NCBI GenBank assembly: GCA_022653735.1
Contig: JALCSU010000004.1
Coordinates: forward strand, 29,870-93,869
DNA length: 64,000 nucleotides
Direction of reading: 5' to 3'
Source of the DNA: Bacteroidales bacterium
Lineage (GTDB): Bacteria > Bacteroidota > Bacteroidia > Bacteroidales > UBA932
Each line of letters starts with the position of its first letter. Within the stretch, counting starts at the first letter, position 1. The position numbers were made by a program, and so were the translations under genes. Below the pieces are notes generated by a model, which was not told the origin of the DNA, did not search any database, and saw nothing but the letters and a program-made list of their open reading frames with translations. Below are positions 53,039 to 62,658 of the stretch, in pieces.

Positions 53039-54211
53039 CTACTTACCGGCAGAAATTACTGCCTCAGCCAGGCTGGCAGCATCGAATTTTTCCGGGGCAT
53101 AGCCTTGCTTGAAAGATATTCCCTCGCTGAGAAGCTCGAATCCGGCATCGGCAGCCATGTCGTTCAGCAATTTTACGCTGGCGGCAGCCCAAGTGAATGA
53201 TCCAAATGCAGCGAATTTTCTATTCTTGACACCTCTGTCGGCCACGCCTTCCATGAACTGGCGGACAGGCGGGAAAATTTCCATGTTGTAGGTCGGAGAG
53301 CCAACGATGAGCGTATCGTATTTGAAAACGTCTCTTAACGCGTAGGAATAATCTTCTGCGGTCAGATTATGAATTCCATACGGGATATTCCTTTTCTCAA
53401 GCTCTGAGGCAATTGCCTTGGCCGCCTTCTCTGTGTTGCCGTACATCGAGCCATAGGCCAGGCAGACTCCGCATCCGGCCTTGTACTGGCTTAAATTGTC
53501 GTACAGCTTCACCACTTCAGGGATTTCTTTCTCCCATACAGGCCCGTGTACGCTGCATATTCTGTGAATATCAAGATTTCCAAGCTTTTTCAAGGCGGCC
53601 TGCACAGGCTGCCCGTACTTCCCGACTATGGATGCATAATAACGAATCATTTCTTCTTTATATTCATCGAAAAGATTTGATTTACAGTCGCTTATGCACG
53701 GAGGAACAGCTTTATAGGAGCCGAATGCATCGCCTGGGAACAGGGTGTGCTCCTCGGAGCACCAAGTCGCCATGGTTTCCGGCCAATGCACCATCGGGAT
53801 CATGAAGAACTGCAGCGACGTTTCACCCAGTTGCAAGGTCTCCCCTTCTTTTACTACATGGACGTTGTCGGTCAGTCCCTGATAGCCTTCGAGCATTTGA
53901 GCAGCCTTGGAATTAGCCACCACGGTGCATTCTGGATATTCATTTCTGATAAATGAGACGAGGGCGGAATGATCCGGCTCCATGTGGTTGATGACAAGGT
54001 AGTCGATTTTCCTGTCCCCTAATTCGTTTTTGACGTTCCTGATGAATTCATCGGCGAATGCCGCATCGACTGTGTCTAGCAAGGCAATCTTCTCATCTAT
54101 AACAAGGTATGAATTGTAACTGATTCCTTCAGGCACCGGCCAATGGCTTTCAAATAGCTTCATTCGGAAGTCGTTCACGCCGACGTAGCGCACTCTTTCG
54201 CTTAATTTCAT
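53039..54211 (-). CDS. FprA-family flavodiiron protein
   Basis: Cytoplasmic oxygen or nitric-oxide reductase that protects anaerobes. The N-terminal metallo-beta-lactamase-like diiron domain (about 1-250) carries the ligands in INHMEPDHSALV (about 79-90), FPGDAFGSYKAVPP and CSVHGPVWEK. The C-terminal flavodoxin domain (about 255-390) binds FMN through YGSMYGNTEKAAKAI and VGSPTYNMEIFPPV. Length 390 aa is typical, with no rubredoxin domain. It appears monocistronic and is divergent from rarA. Confidence 0.92.
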   Translation of the reverse strand: MKLSERVRYVGVNDFRMKLFESHWPVPEGISYNSYLVIDEKIALLDTVDAAFADEFIRNVKNELGDRKIDYLVINHMEPDHSALVSFIRNEYPECTVVANSKAAQMLEGYQGLTDNVHVVKEGETLQLGETSLQFFMIPMVHWPETMATWCSEEHTLFPGDAFGSYKAVPPCISDCKSNLFDEYKEEMIRYYASIVGKYGQPVQAALKKLGNLDIHRICSVHGPVWEKEIPEVVKLYDNLSQYKAGCGVCLAYGSMYGNTEKAAKAIASELEKRNIPYGIHNLTAEDYSYALRDVFKYDTLIVGSPTYNMEIFPPVRQFMEGVADRGVKNRKFAAFGSFTWAAASVKLLNDMAADAGFELLSEGISFKQGYAPEKFDAASLAEAVISAGK

Positions 54212-54263
54212 TGCTGCATTGATTTTACGATGTGCAAATTTAAGAAACTTCGTGGCTTTTTGC

Positions 54264-54271
54264 TAAATTTG
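54264..54271 (+). promoter_or_regulatory. -7 promoter box of rarA
   Basis: TAAATTTG, 31 bp before the ATG at 54303, in the divergent gap to the flavodiiron gene. Confidence 0.45.
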
Positions 54272-54302
54272 TGAAAGCAAAAGATGCCAATTAATTAAGA
54301 AT

Positions 54303-55622
54303 ATGCCCACAGATGATTCAATAAGCGTTAAATCTCGCATGCTGCCTCCCCTGGCTGAAAGAATGAGGCCTTCTTCGCTCGATCAATATGTAGGGCAGCG
54401 CCACCTCGTCGGGAAAGGCTGCATATTAAGAAATATGATAGAGTCGGGAAATTTGTCCTCTTTCATTCTTTGGGGGCCTCCAGGTGTTGGGAAAACCACT
54501 CTTGCCCGGATCATCGCAAATTCCCTGTCGAGGGATTTCTACACCTTGTCTGCCATCAGTTCCGGTGTGAAGGACGTTCGCGATGTGATAGACAAGGCCA
54601 AAAGCTCTTCCGTGTTTTCCAACGGCACATCGCCTGTCCTGTTCATTGATGAAATCCATCGTTTCAATAAGGGGCAGCAAGATGCTCTGCTTGGGGCAGT
54701 TGAGAATGGTACGATAGTGCTGATAGGCGCTACTACCGAGAACCCTTCCTTCGAAGTCATCACTCCCCTCCTCTCCAGATGTCAGGTTTTTGTGCTGAAA
54801 TCGCTGGAAGTCGCTGATCTTCAGCAAATTTTAGACAGGGCTGTGAAGACGGACGTGCTGCTGAAAGAAAAGAACATCAAAGTGAAAGAGACAGACGCTC
54901 TGTTCCGCTACAGCGGGGGCGACGGGCGTAAGTTATTGAATATCCTGGAGATAGTGATTGATTCTCAGTCTGCTAATAAACAGGTAGTAGTTGATAATAA
55001 GGCAGTTACTGCTAGCATTCAGGAAAATTCCGCGATCTATGACAAAGACGGAGAGATGCATTACGACATAATTTCCGCCTTCATAAAGTCGATCCGCGGC
55101 TCCGATCCTAACGCTGCCATATATTACCTGGCGCGCATGCTGGATGGCGGCGAGGATCCCCTTTTCATCGCACGCAGGCTCTGCCTCTCTGCTTCCGAGG
55201 ATGTGGGGCTAGCGAATCCGAACGCACTGCTGCTCGCCAATGCTTGTTTCCAAGTGGTGCATGAAATAGGAATGCCGGAGGCTAGGATCCCTCTGGCAGA
55301 GACCACTGTGTATTTAGCATCTTCGCCGAAGAGCAACACTGCCTATATGGCTCTGGAAAAGGCTCTTGGCCTCGTGCGCCAGGACCATTCGGGCTCCGTT
55401 CCGCTATATCTTCGCAACGCCCCGACTAAACTCATGAGCGAGTTAGGCTACGCAGACGGCTATAAATATGCCCATGATTATCCGGGTCATTTCGTCGATT
55501 TGGAATTCATGCCGAAGGGGCTTGAGGGCACCGTCTTCTACGAACCTGCACAGAATCAGCACGAAGACCGCTTAAAAGCCTACCTTGAAGCCTGCTGGCC
55601 GAAATACTACAAACCAGAATAG
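54303..55622 (+). CDS. rarA: Replication-associated recombination protein A
   Basis: AAA+ ATPase of the RarA/MgsA/WRNIP1 family acting at stalled replication forks. Motifs: LAERMRPSSLDQYVGQRHLVG (about 19-39), Walker A GPPGVGKTTLARI (about 59-71), Walker B VLFIDEIHRFNKGQQDALL, sensor 1 GATTENPSFEVI, and the C-terminal tetramerisation part with RMLDGGEDPLFIARRL and YKYAHDYPGHFVDLEFMP. Length 439 aa is standard. It converges with tamL with a 38-bp gap. Confidence 0.95.
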   Translation: MPTDDSISVKSRMLPPLAERMRPSSLDQYVGQRHLVGKGCILRNMIESGNLSSFILWGPPGVGKTTLARIIANSLSRDFYTLSAISSGVKDVRDVIDKAKSSSVFSNGTSPVLFIDEIHRFNKGQQDALLGAVENGTIVLIGATTENPSFEVITPLLSRCQVFVLKSLEVADLQQILDRAVKTDVLLKEKNIKVKETDALFRYSGGDGRKLLNILEIVIDSQSANKQVVVDNKAVTASIQENSAIYDKDGEMHYDIISAFIKSIRGSDPNAAIYYLARMLDGGEDPLFIARRLCLSASEDVGLANPNALLLANACFQVVHEIGMPEARIPLAETTVYLASSPKSNTAYMALEKALGLVRQDHSGSVPLYLRNAPTKLMSELGYADGYKYAHDYPGHFVDLEFMPKGLEGTVFYEPAQNQHEDRLKAYLEACWPKYYKPE

Positions 55623-55660
55623 CCGCGGGGGGTCTCAGGGGCAGAGCCCGCTAAGATATA

Positions 55661-57877
55661 CTAAAACGGATAACCGACACCAAAGTGGACAGCGAAGCCG
55701 TCTTTTGAGAACCAGCGGTCAGGACCGAACCATCGCTCGCCTCTGGCCAGTGAAGGGTCATGCATCTTGATGCCCATGTCGAGGCGCAGGATTAGGAAAT
55801 TGAGATCAACGCGTACTCCCAAACCCCAGTTCGCCGCAAGACTCTTGCCGAAATTCTTCATGCTGAACTTAGCGAGATTCCAGTCTTCACTCTCTTCCTC
55901 ACGAATTGTCCATATATTTCCCACATCTGTGAAAAGAGCTCCATAAAGCTTCCAGAACATCGGGAATCGGTATTCCAGATTAGCTTCCAGCTTCATGTCA
56001 CCAGTCTGGCTGGGAATGGAGAACATCTTGTTGCTCTTCATCCTTCCGGGACCTAGGTCCCTGGCTTGCCAGCCCCTCATGCTGTTTGCTCCTCCGCTGT
56101 AGAATTGCCTTTCAAGCGGCAGAGACTGAGAATTGCCGTAAGCCTTGCCGATGCCACCTAGGAACCTCATGGCGATGGACTGCCTTTCACTGCCTCCGAA
56201 AACAAAAGTATTGCCCAGAGTCAGCTCCGCCCGAACGTATTGGGAATATGGGGTACCCCAGATAAGATGATGGCCATAGGTGTCTTTGCTCATTCCGCCA
56301 TTGAAGAGGCTCATCACGTTGCCGGAAACGTCGAACTGGAATCGCACGTAGCGATAAGAGACTTTCGGATTCAGGTCGGAGCAGGTAGTGTAATATGCTG
56401 TCAGGCTGGACCCAGCATCGAAGTGGTCTTGATAAGCGTCCCTTAAGAATAGATTGTTCTTAAGGGTCTCGTAGAAATCCGTATCTAGATGGTACAGCTT
56501 TACTATTTTTGCCCTTAGAGGCTCGAACTGGTAATAGAAATTCTTGAGTGAGCCTGAATATCCGAATGAGCCGGAAATCATATTCCTGGTATATTCTGGA
56601 CGGCTTTGGTAATTGTAAGATGTGTTAATTTCAGTCCTAGGTATCAGAGCTCCCTTGAACATAGAGTTCGGCAGGCCTAGGAACTCAGGGAAACTAAGGT
56701 TCGCAGTGACTCCAAGCTCGTTAGAATGCACTTTTCGATCATTCGACTTGAATTGGAAATTTCCCAGGAAGCTAAGATTCAGCCACTGCCCTCCCCTGAA
56801 TATATTCTTGTGGAAATAGCTGAACTGAGGTGATATTCCTATTAGCCCTGAAGAGTTCGTGGAACCTTCCAGATTCACCTTGAAGCCTTGCATCCTGGAC
56901 TGAGTCAGGCTTATGGAGCAGTCAACATATTCAGAATCCCTTGGAGTCAGCTGCATATTCACTCCACTGAAGAGCCTCAGTGCAGAGAGTCTGGCATACG
57001 TGTTGTTCACGTCCCTCTCGTCGTATAGCGCGCCCGGTCTGAGAGTATTCATATTCCTAAGAACCTTCTCGTTGAATTTCAGGTCCTTGTCATGGGAAAT
57101 CGTCACATCTCCTATCTTGTATTTCACCAGCGGGCGGGCGTTCTCGGGGGTCTCGTTCCTAGTGTAATTGTTAATGGTCATAATCAGGCCGCAGGTGTCG
57201 TTCCTGGCCAGAGTGTCAGCAGTGAAAGAATAGAAATTCTTTGTGAAGCCGTAATATCCGTGCCTCCTGAAATAGGCCGCCGACCTTTCGGTCTCTTTCT
57301 CCAGATTGGATTCAGAGAGATAGTCGCCTGGCTTAATCATGATATTCACAGAGTCGGCAGAGAAATCCTGACGGAATTCCCCTTCTGGGATTGAATATTG
57401 TATAGTGCTTATTTTATAGCGCTTGCCGAGGGTTACATTATATTTCACTTTAACCTTTTTCCCACTCACTTCCACGTCGCTGTTGACCTTGGAGTCATAA
57501 TATCCTATGTATTCAAGGTGATTTTTGATGTTTTCTATCGACTCGTCAAGCTGGGTGGGGTCATAGACCACGGGAGGAGTGCCGATTTTGTGGCATAACC
57601 TGTCCAGGAAATTATTGTCGTATCTGCCAGCCCAGTTGTAGATGACGAGGAAAGGATTCCAGCCGAAGACCAGCGATGGATTCGGCTTCTGCTTGATGTA
57701 GGACTGCACATCTTTAGTGTCGGCATTCTTGCCGTTGGTGACATTCACTGTGTTCTTTGCAAGCCGATACTCCCCTTCCTGCAAGCTCCTTGTCGTGCTG
57801 CAAGATGAGACTGCCAGCACGAATGCAAGGAAAGAAATTAAGAATATATGTCGAACCCCGAGGGCCATCCGAATCAT
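55661..57877 (-). CDS. TamL-type BamA/TamA-family outer membrane lipoprotein
   Basis: Outer-membrane beta-barrel of the Omp85 superfamily carrying an N-terminal lipobox (LAVSSCSTTRS; cysteine near residue 26), as in Bacteroidota TamL, partner of a TamB-like protein in envelope assembly. POTRA-like repeats occupy about 35-340 (VKVKYNVTLGKRYKISTIQYS; FKVNLEGSTNSSGLIGISP begins the barrel). The C-terminal barrel carries a GANSMRGWQARDLGPG motif (VRGF-like, about 604-619), WGLGVRVDLNFLILRLDMG and a terminal aromatic strand ending VGYPF. No tamB gene lies in the window. Nearby alternative ATGs exist (57877, 57868). Confidence 0.85.
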   Translation of the reverse strand: MIRMALGVRHIFLISFLAFVLAVSSCSTTRSLQEGEYRLAKNTVNVTNGKNADTKDVQSYIKQKPNPSLVFGWNPFLVIYNWAGRYDNNFLDRLCHKIGTPPVVYDPTQLDESIENIKNHLEYIGYYDSKVNSDVEVSGKKVKVKYNVTLGKRYKISTIQYSIPEGEFRQDFSADSVNIMIKPGDYLSESNLEKETERSAAYFRRHGYYGFTKNFYSFTADTLARNDTCGLIMTINNYTRNETPENARPLVKYKIGDVTISHDKDLKFNEKVLRNMNTLRPGALYDERDVNNTYARLSALRLFSGVNMQLTPRDSEYVDCSISLTQSRMQGFKVNLEGSTNSSGLIGISPQFSYFHKNIFRGGQWLNLSFLGNFQFKSNDRKVHSNELGVTANLSFPEFLGLPNSMFKGALIPRTEINTSYNYQSRPEYTRNMISGSFGYSGSLKNFYYQFEPLRAKIVKLYHLDTDFYETLKNNLFLRDAYQDHFDAGSSLTAYYTTCSDLNPKVSYRYVRFQFDVSGNVMSLFNGGMSKDTYGHHLIWGTPYSQYVRAELTLGNTFVFGGSERQSIAMRFLGGIGKAYGNSQSLPLERQFYSGGANSMRGWQARDLGPGRMKSNKMFSIPSQTGDMKLEANLEYRFPMFWKLYGALFTDVGNIWTIREEESEDWNLAKFSMKNFGKSLAANWGLGVRVDLNFLILRLDMGIKMHDPSLARGERWFGPDRWFSKDGFAVHFGVGYPF

Positions 57878-57932
57878 GCCGCTATAAATTTCTGCTAATT
57901 TATGAATATTTTGCCAAAAGATGCCAAGAAAA

Positions 57933-57956
57933 AAGGCGGCCCCGTGAGGTCGCCTT
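57933..57956 (-). terminator. Rho-independent terminator of the 57984 GH78 gene
   Basis: AAGGCG (57933-57938) and CGCCTT (57951-57956) form a stem with inner C-G pairs. On the minus strand it is followed by a T-rich run (CCTTTTTTCTT). Confidence 0.75.
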
Positions 57957-57983
57957 ATTCACAATTGCAGGCAATTCGAAATA

Positions 57984-60557
57984 TTACTTCGTCACGGTGT
58001 ACGTGCCGGCTTCATATTCCTTGGATTCAGTCTCTCCCGGAAGGGTGACAGTTGCGGTAGCGCCCTCTGGGATTGTAAATTCCCATGTCCAGGTGTCGCC
58101 ATCGTACTTCCATGCGCTCTTTATCACCCCTGCAGCAGATTTGTATTCTGCGTTAATGTGGCCGAGCCGTTTGTCAGGAACAGGCTTCATGATTATGTGC
58201 TTGAAACCTGGGACGGCAGAATCTGCTGCAATGCCTGCTACAGTCTCCCATATCCACTGGCCGACGCAGCCGTAGGCATAGTGGTTGAAACTGTTCATGC
58301 CCTTAGGACCCATGCCTTTGTCGAGCATATAGCTGTTCCAACGCTCCCAGATCGTCGTAGCTCCATTGTCAACCGAATAGAGCCAGCTAGGGTTTTTGCG
58401 CTGGAAGAGGAGCTCGTAGGCTATGTCAGACATGCCGTTTTCGGTGAGAGTCGGCATCAGGATGGACGTGCCGAGGAACCCTGTCTGGAGGCAGTTGCCA
58501 TGCTGGGCGAAATTATCCCTGAGGCGGGCGATCATGCCCTCTTTTGCATTGCCTTCCACGATTCCGTTCTTCAAAGCGAACAGGGCCGGAGTCTGCATGG
58601 TGTTGAGTATGGCGGTCTTGAACGTGCCGTCAGCATTGAGGAACTGCTCCTTGATGTAAGCCTTTGCGTCATCGGCCATCTTTTGATAAATGGAGCCATC
58701 GCGGCCAGTTGCGGCAGCCATGTCTCTCATCATCTCGGAATCAATCACCCAGTAGGATGCAGAGAGGTAGTCCCAGTACTTGATTGCGTCAGGAAGAAGT
58801 TTGCCATTGGAGGAAGCGCCTCCGCCGCAGCTCTCAAGCGGCTCATAGCTTAGCCAGTCAGCCCATTGGAAGTTGCGGTTCTCTGCCGCGAGGGTTTCGT
58901 GGTCGTACTTGGTGTCGTTGACGTGATTGATGAACTTGTTCATCGACTCCCAGTTCTCTTCTATGATCTGAGTGTCGCCGAACTGCTTCCAGACAGTCCA
59001 TGGAACGATCACGCCGGCATCGGCCCAGCCGACGCGCATCATGTCGTCACCATATTGCGCGAGAGGAGCTACGCCTGGATATCCGCCGAGATTGCTTTGC
59101 GAGTCACGCATGTCGCGCATCCACTTGTGGAAGAACTTCATAGTGTTGGCAAAGAAGGTGCCGGTCTCGGTAAATACTTGGGTGTCAGCAGTCCAGCCAA
59201 GACGCTCGTTGCGCTGAGGACAGTCTGTAGGAACTGAAAGATAGTTGGAAAGCTGTCCCCAATAGATGTTGGAGATCAGTCTGTTTATGAGGTCGTCGCC
59301 AGTGGAGATTTTTCCGGTTTCCAGATTCTCTGCAATGGATGTCACAGGAATGGACTTGACGGACTTGATCGTAACGTCAGCGTCGGCGGTGATGGACACC
59401 AATCTGTAGCCGAAGAAAGTGCAGTGAGGATAGAATACCACGAAATCTTCTGAAGGTGCGAAAGTATATTCAAGGCGCATTCCTGTTTTAGGAATTCTTA
59501 GATTCTCTCTGTGGACGCTTCCCTCTGGACCATCCATGCCACGGCTCTTGGCGCCATTGCCATCGTTCAGCAGCTCGGAAGGTAGGCATGTGAGCGTAGT
59601 TCCCTCTGCTGCCTTGAAGACGAAGGATGGAACGCCTGCGCAGTTCTGGCCGAAATCGACCACCAAGGTTTCCCCCGGGCTGACAGTCATCTCCTGTCCG
59701 TCTGAATATTCCCTCTCGACTACTACCTTGCCATATTCATCCTCTGTGGCTCCTTCAATGTCTTTCCAGACATAAGCCTTGACGGGTGCGAGAGCTATGT
59801 CATTCCTGAGGTATACCTCGGCTCCGTCGGAAGGGAGAATCTCTCCGGCAAACTCAGTGTTCTCCTCTGGAGCCGAAAGTTTGTCTGGCGTGTTGAAACC
59901 CCGAGGCACTCGGGCGTCGTAGGTCTCGCCATCGAATATTGCGGCGTGTTTAACGGGACCGGCAATTCCGGCCTTCCAGTTATCGAGGTCCGTGCCATAG
60001 AGTTTCTTCGTGCCATCTGAATATGTCAGCTCGAGCACTCCGCGGAATGCACACTTCTTTCCTATCATCCCGTCGTAGCCACCTGGAGTAATTATCTTGT
60101 CTGCCCACCATCCTGGGGTCACTTGCGCTGAAAGGACATTCTCCGCACCTGCCTTAGCATTGAACGCATCGGTGACATCGTAGGTGAACGAGCGCTTTGT
60201 CTTAGCATAATGCGTGAAGCCAGGCTTCAGGAACTCATTTCCAACTGGTTTACCATTCAAATACAGTTCGTAGACGCCCAGGCCTGCTGTCATCCATTTG
60301 GCAGAGGTAACCTTCTTTTCATTCTTGACCGTAGAAACGAACCAGCTGGAGCCGTCCGCCGCTCGCCCGTCATTAGTGCCGTGAACGACCTGCGCGTCAA
60401 CAGCGGAAATCCATTTGGACGCATTCCATGCCGATGCGTCAAGAGCGTCCGTCTTCTGCCCTACCACTGTGGCGGTTTCGCCCGGAGAACTGCAAGCTGT
60501 GGAAACAAGGAGAATAGCCGAAGCAAAGCCGGCCAGATAACCAATTCTTTTTCTCAT
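57984..60557 (-). CDS. GH78 alpha-L-rhamnosidase, lipoprotein (second copy)
   Basis: Predicted surface or periplasmic lipoprotein enzyme. The signal peptide ends in a lipobox (LLVSTACSS; cysteine about residue 22). Order: a carbohydrate-binding beta domain with VYELYLNGKPVGNEFLKPG and YNKRSFTYDV-like (here TKRSFTYDVTDAF), then the rhamnosidase region with VPTDCPQRNERLGWTADTQVF (acid region), PWTVWKQFGD, WADWLSYEP, TTIWERWNSY and FNHYAYG, then a C-terminal beta domain (KHIIMKPVPDKRL). It is more canonical in the DCPQRNERLGW block than the copy at 28044. It stands alone with its own terminator. Confidence 0.93.
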   Translation of the reverse strand: MRKRIGYLAGFASAILLVSTACSSPGETATVVGQKTDALDASAWNASKWISAVDAQVVHGTNDGRAADGSSWFVSTVKNEKKVTSAKWMTAGLGVYELYLNGKPVGNEFLKPGFTHYAKTKRSFTYDVTDAFNAKAGAENVLSAQVTPGWWADKIITPGGYDGMIGKKCAFRGVLELTYSDGTKKLYGTDLDNWKAGIAGPVKHAAIFDGETYDARVPRGFNTPDKLSAPEENTEFAGEILPSDGAEVYLRNDIALAPVKAYVWKDIEGATEDEYGKVVVEREYSDGQEMTVSPGETLVVDFGQNCAGVPSFVFKAAEGTTLTCLPSELLNDGNGAKSRGMDGPEGSVHRENLRIPKTGMRLEYTFAPSEDFVVFYPHCTFFGYRLVSITADADVTIKSVKSIPVTSIAENLETGKISTGDDLINRLISNIYWGQLSNYLSVPTDCPQRNERLGWTADTQVFTETGTFFANTMKFFHKWMRDMRDSQSNLGGYPGVAPLAQYGDDMMRVGWADAGVIVPWTVWKQFGDTQIIEENWESMNKFINHVNDTKYDHETLAAENRNFQWADWLSYEPLESCGGGASSNGKLLPDAIKYWDYLSASYWVIDSEMMRDMAAATGRDGSIYQKMADDAKAYIKEQFLNADGTFKTAILNTMQTPALFALKNGIVEGNAKEGMIARLRDNFAQHGNCLQTGFLGTSILMPTLTENGMSDIAYELLFQRKNPSWLYSVDNGATTIWERWNSYMLDKGMGPKGMNSFNHYAYGCVGQWIWETVAGIAADSAVPGFKHIIMKPVPDKRLGHINAEYKSAAGVIKSAWKYDGDTWTWEFTIPEGATATVTLPGETESKEYEAGTYTVTK

Positions 60558-61791
60558 ATTTTAGTTCATTAATATTGGATTGTTGTTTTAACTGTTCTTC
60601 AAAATATTAATGGTTAATTCATGTGCGATTCCACGAGAATGAGCTTTTGCCACATTTCAGGGAACGCTTTTTCAATTTTTCAAAAATACTAAAAAATCTG
60701 AATAAGGAATATGCCCTCAAGAGGTTAATTTCGAGAAACCGCAAATTAATCGAATATCCGAGCCTGCATGGGACTCTGTCGATTAGATGCAACAAGTTGA
60801 TTCTTAATATATTGACCAAATTCCCAAAAGTGTTCAGTTAATAAATAGCAGGGTACTTTTAGAATGCGCCTTCCTTGCTCCTCTGTCCTGTTTTCCGCAC
60901 TTTTTCTGGGTTCTAGCCAGAATCAGCGCTACAGCGAGAGGTAGCATAGCCCTGGAGTGGCTGTAGTTGATGCGGGCATGCAAACACCCACGATGACATG
61001 GAGGGGATTACTGGCTTAATAACCATAATGCGCAGAATGCGGTTTTCGTGTCAAGTCGCAGTCTTTTCGCTTTCCGGCAGGCTCATCCATGCATGCCGAA
61101 CAGCCGGTCTCCAGAGGGTAAGCAAAACGTCTTCGTAAGCAATTGATTATCAATAGGGGTGCTGCTCACCCATATAAAAATCAGGCAGGGTGGGCAATTG
61201 ACACTAACGAACATATTGATTATCAGATACATGAGAAGCACCTCCTGCTCACCCTATCCATCTTTAATAGAGAGGACGGAGTCGGAATTAGCGAAGGGGC
61301 GGGTCGTTCGGGATTACGTAGATGGTCGTGCAGGTGCTGAATCGGGTTCAAGAAGTAACCGAGCCCCTCAATATTATCTCAGCTAACTGCACAAATGGTT
61401 GTTCCATTGCGGAAAACATTCACATACCCAAAATGGTAATAAATTGTGAAAAGAATGAATCCTCTGCTTGCAGGTGTAGCAGAGGATTCATTGTATTAGT
61501 ATTTTGAATCAGTTAAAACTATGATCGCCAAAACGAAATGTGTCGGATTCTCAACACTCGCTTACAACAGGATACTTTCGTAAGCAAGTGCAGAAACACC
61601 CAGAATGAGCATTTTGGAAGTATCATGTAAATTTTTGACAGGATACTTTCAGAGCCTAATATAACATATTAATAATTAATACGTTGCCGCTAACCGTCAG
61701 AGTACCCTCTAAGGTTTACTAAATTTTCGCATCACTTGATTCTAGTGGAAATTTAAGCATATCTGAAAATCAACGAGACAGGAAACAATGG
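60558..61791. other. Gene-poor region, probably decayed
   Basis: About 1.2 kb without a convincing gene. Short open frames on both strands are not protein-like and overlap. Small repeated words occur, such as CAGGATACTTTC near 61570 and 61640 and TTCGTAAGCAA near 61135 and 61575. A strong hairpin lies at 61454-61492. The stretch separates the intact GH78 gene from a run of broken genes, which suggests lost coding sequence. Confidence 0.45.
61454..61492. terminator. 15-bp perfect hairpin, probable terminator
   Basis: AATGAATCCTCTGCT (61454-61468) pairs perfectly with 61478-61492 around a nine-base loop. The upstream flank is A-rich (AATTGTGAAAAG) and the downstream flank is TGTATTAGTATTTTG. 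A terminator usable in either direction is likely. Confidence 0.6.
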
Positions 61792-62409
61792 ATGATAAAT
61801 TCTTTTAGGATCGGGGAGAATTATCTTAACTATTTCGCTCCTGGTCCTTACATTAAAGAAAATAGACCACCAAGATTAGATTTGGAATCATCTCAGGGAT
61901 ATACAATCGCCACATTTTATTCTTCACCGTTGGATTATACTGATCCGATGCTTAGGTTCAAATTAGATGCGGGTGGGTGCAGCCAATCATTGTCCCCCAA
62001 TGGTAAACATTTTGTTATCACATACTACGATGCATGCATTATCGAGTTATTCACAATTGACAAGTCGATAAAAGAGACGTACCGTGGCTACTTCTATCCG
62101 CCGAAGTTCAAGGTAGTTGGCACGAAAGTGGAACCCGAAGAGGACAGGATATGGGCATTCAATGCGCTGCATGCGGCAAATTCGTACGTGTTCGCCTCTT
62201 ATGACGGAGATCTCGCATCGGCCAAGAAAAAAATACGATTTAATAACATTACCGTTTTTGATTGGAATGGACATGCCCTCAGACTCTTGAAGACCGATTA
62301 CAGAGTGGATGCGATATGCTACTCTGAGGATGACGGCACCATCTATGCCGTCATCACAGATGAGTCTGGGAGACACTATCTGGGAAAATTGAAAATTGAC
62401 TTGCCGTAA
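61792..62409 (+). CDS. Six-bladed beta-propeller-like (BF3164-type) protein, N-terminus missing
   Basis: The 205 residues look like the C-terminal half of a TolB-like six-bladed beta-propeller of Bacteroidota surface lipoproteins: SLSPNGKHFVITYYDACIIELF, DGDLASAKKKIRFNNITVFDWNGHALRLLKTDYRVDAICYSEDDGTIYAVI. Family members are about 340-380 aa with a signal peptide, which is missing here. The frame is open for 23 more codons upstream to a stop at 61720-61722 with no start codon (IFASLDSSGNLSISEN). This indicates a 5'-truncated or decaying gene. Such proteins often neighbour redoxin and TolC/ABC export genes, as here. Confidence 0.55.
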   Translation: MINSFRIGENYLNYFAPGPYIKENRPPRLDLESSQGYTIATFYSSPLDYTDPMLRFKLDAGGCSQSLSPNGKHFVITYYDACIIELFTIDKSIKETYRGYFYPPKFKVVGTKVEPEEDRIWAFNALHAANSYVFASYDGDLASAKKKIRFNNITVFDWNGHALRLLKTDYRVDAICYSEDDGTIYAVITDESGRHYLGKLKIDLP

Positions 62410-62553
62410 CATGCTAATTCGTCCTGCTGCGCGATTTCAGTGGACATAAGAAGATTTGTAACTCGTTTCTACCTAGGGTGCAACAAGATATACTGCGACT
62501 CCTCATACCCTGACTTCAACGTGTACGTTTATGACTTGGGACGATATCTGTAA
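62410..62553 (+). pseudogene. Possible remnant of another beta-propeller-type gene
   Basis: Directly after the previous stop the same frame reads on to a stop at 62551-62553. It includes RFVTRFYLGCNKIYCD and FNVYVYDLGRYL, which resembles propeller blade sequence, and has no start codon. It may be a fossil of a second paralogue. Weak. Confidence 0.25.
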
Positions 62554-62658
62554 ATCATTTGCACATTTAAAACGTTACATATAAATTTGAGCCAAGGAAG
62601 AGAGGAGACGTGTTGCAGCGCATAATAACAACGCTAAGCCATTCAAGATACCATTCTC

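Noticed and set aside
61143..61386. Short overlapping frames of 60-75 codons
   Set aside because: No start signals, no conserved motifs, and they overlap each other in two frames.
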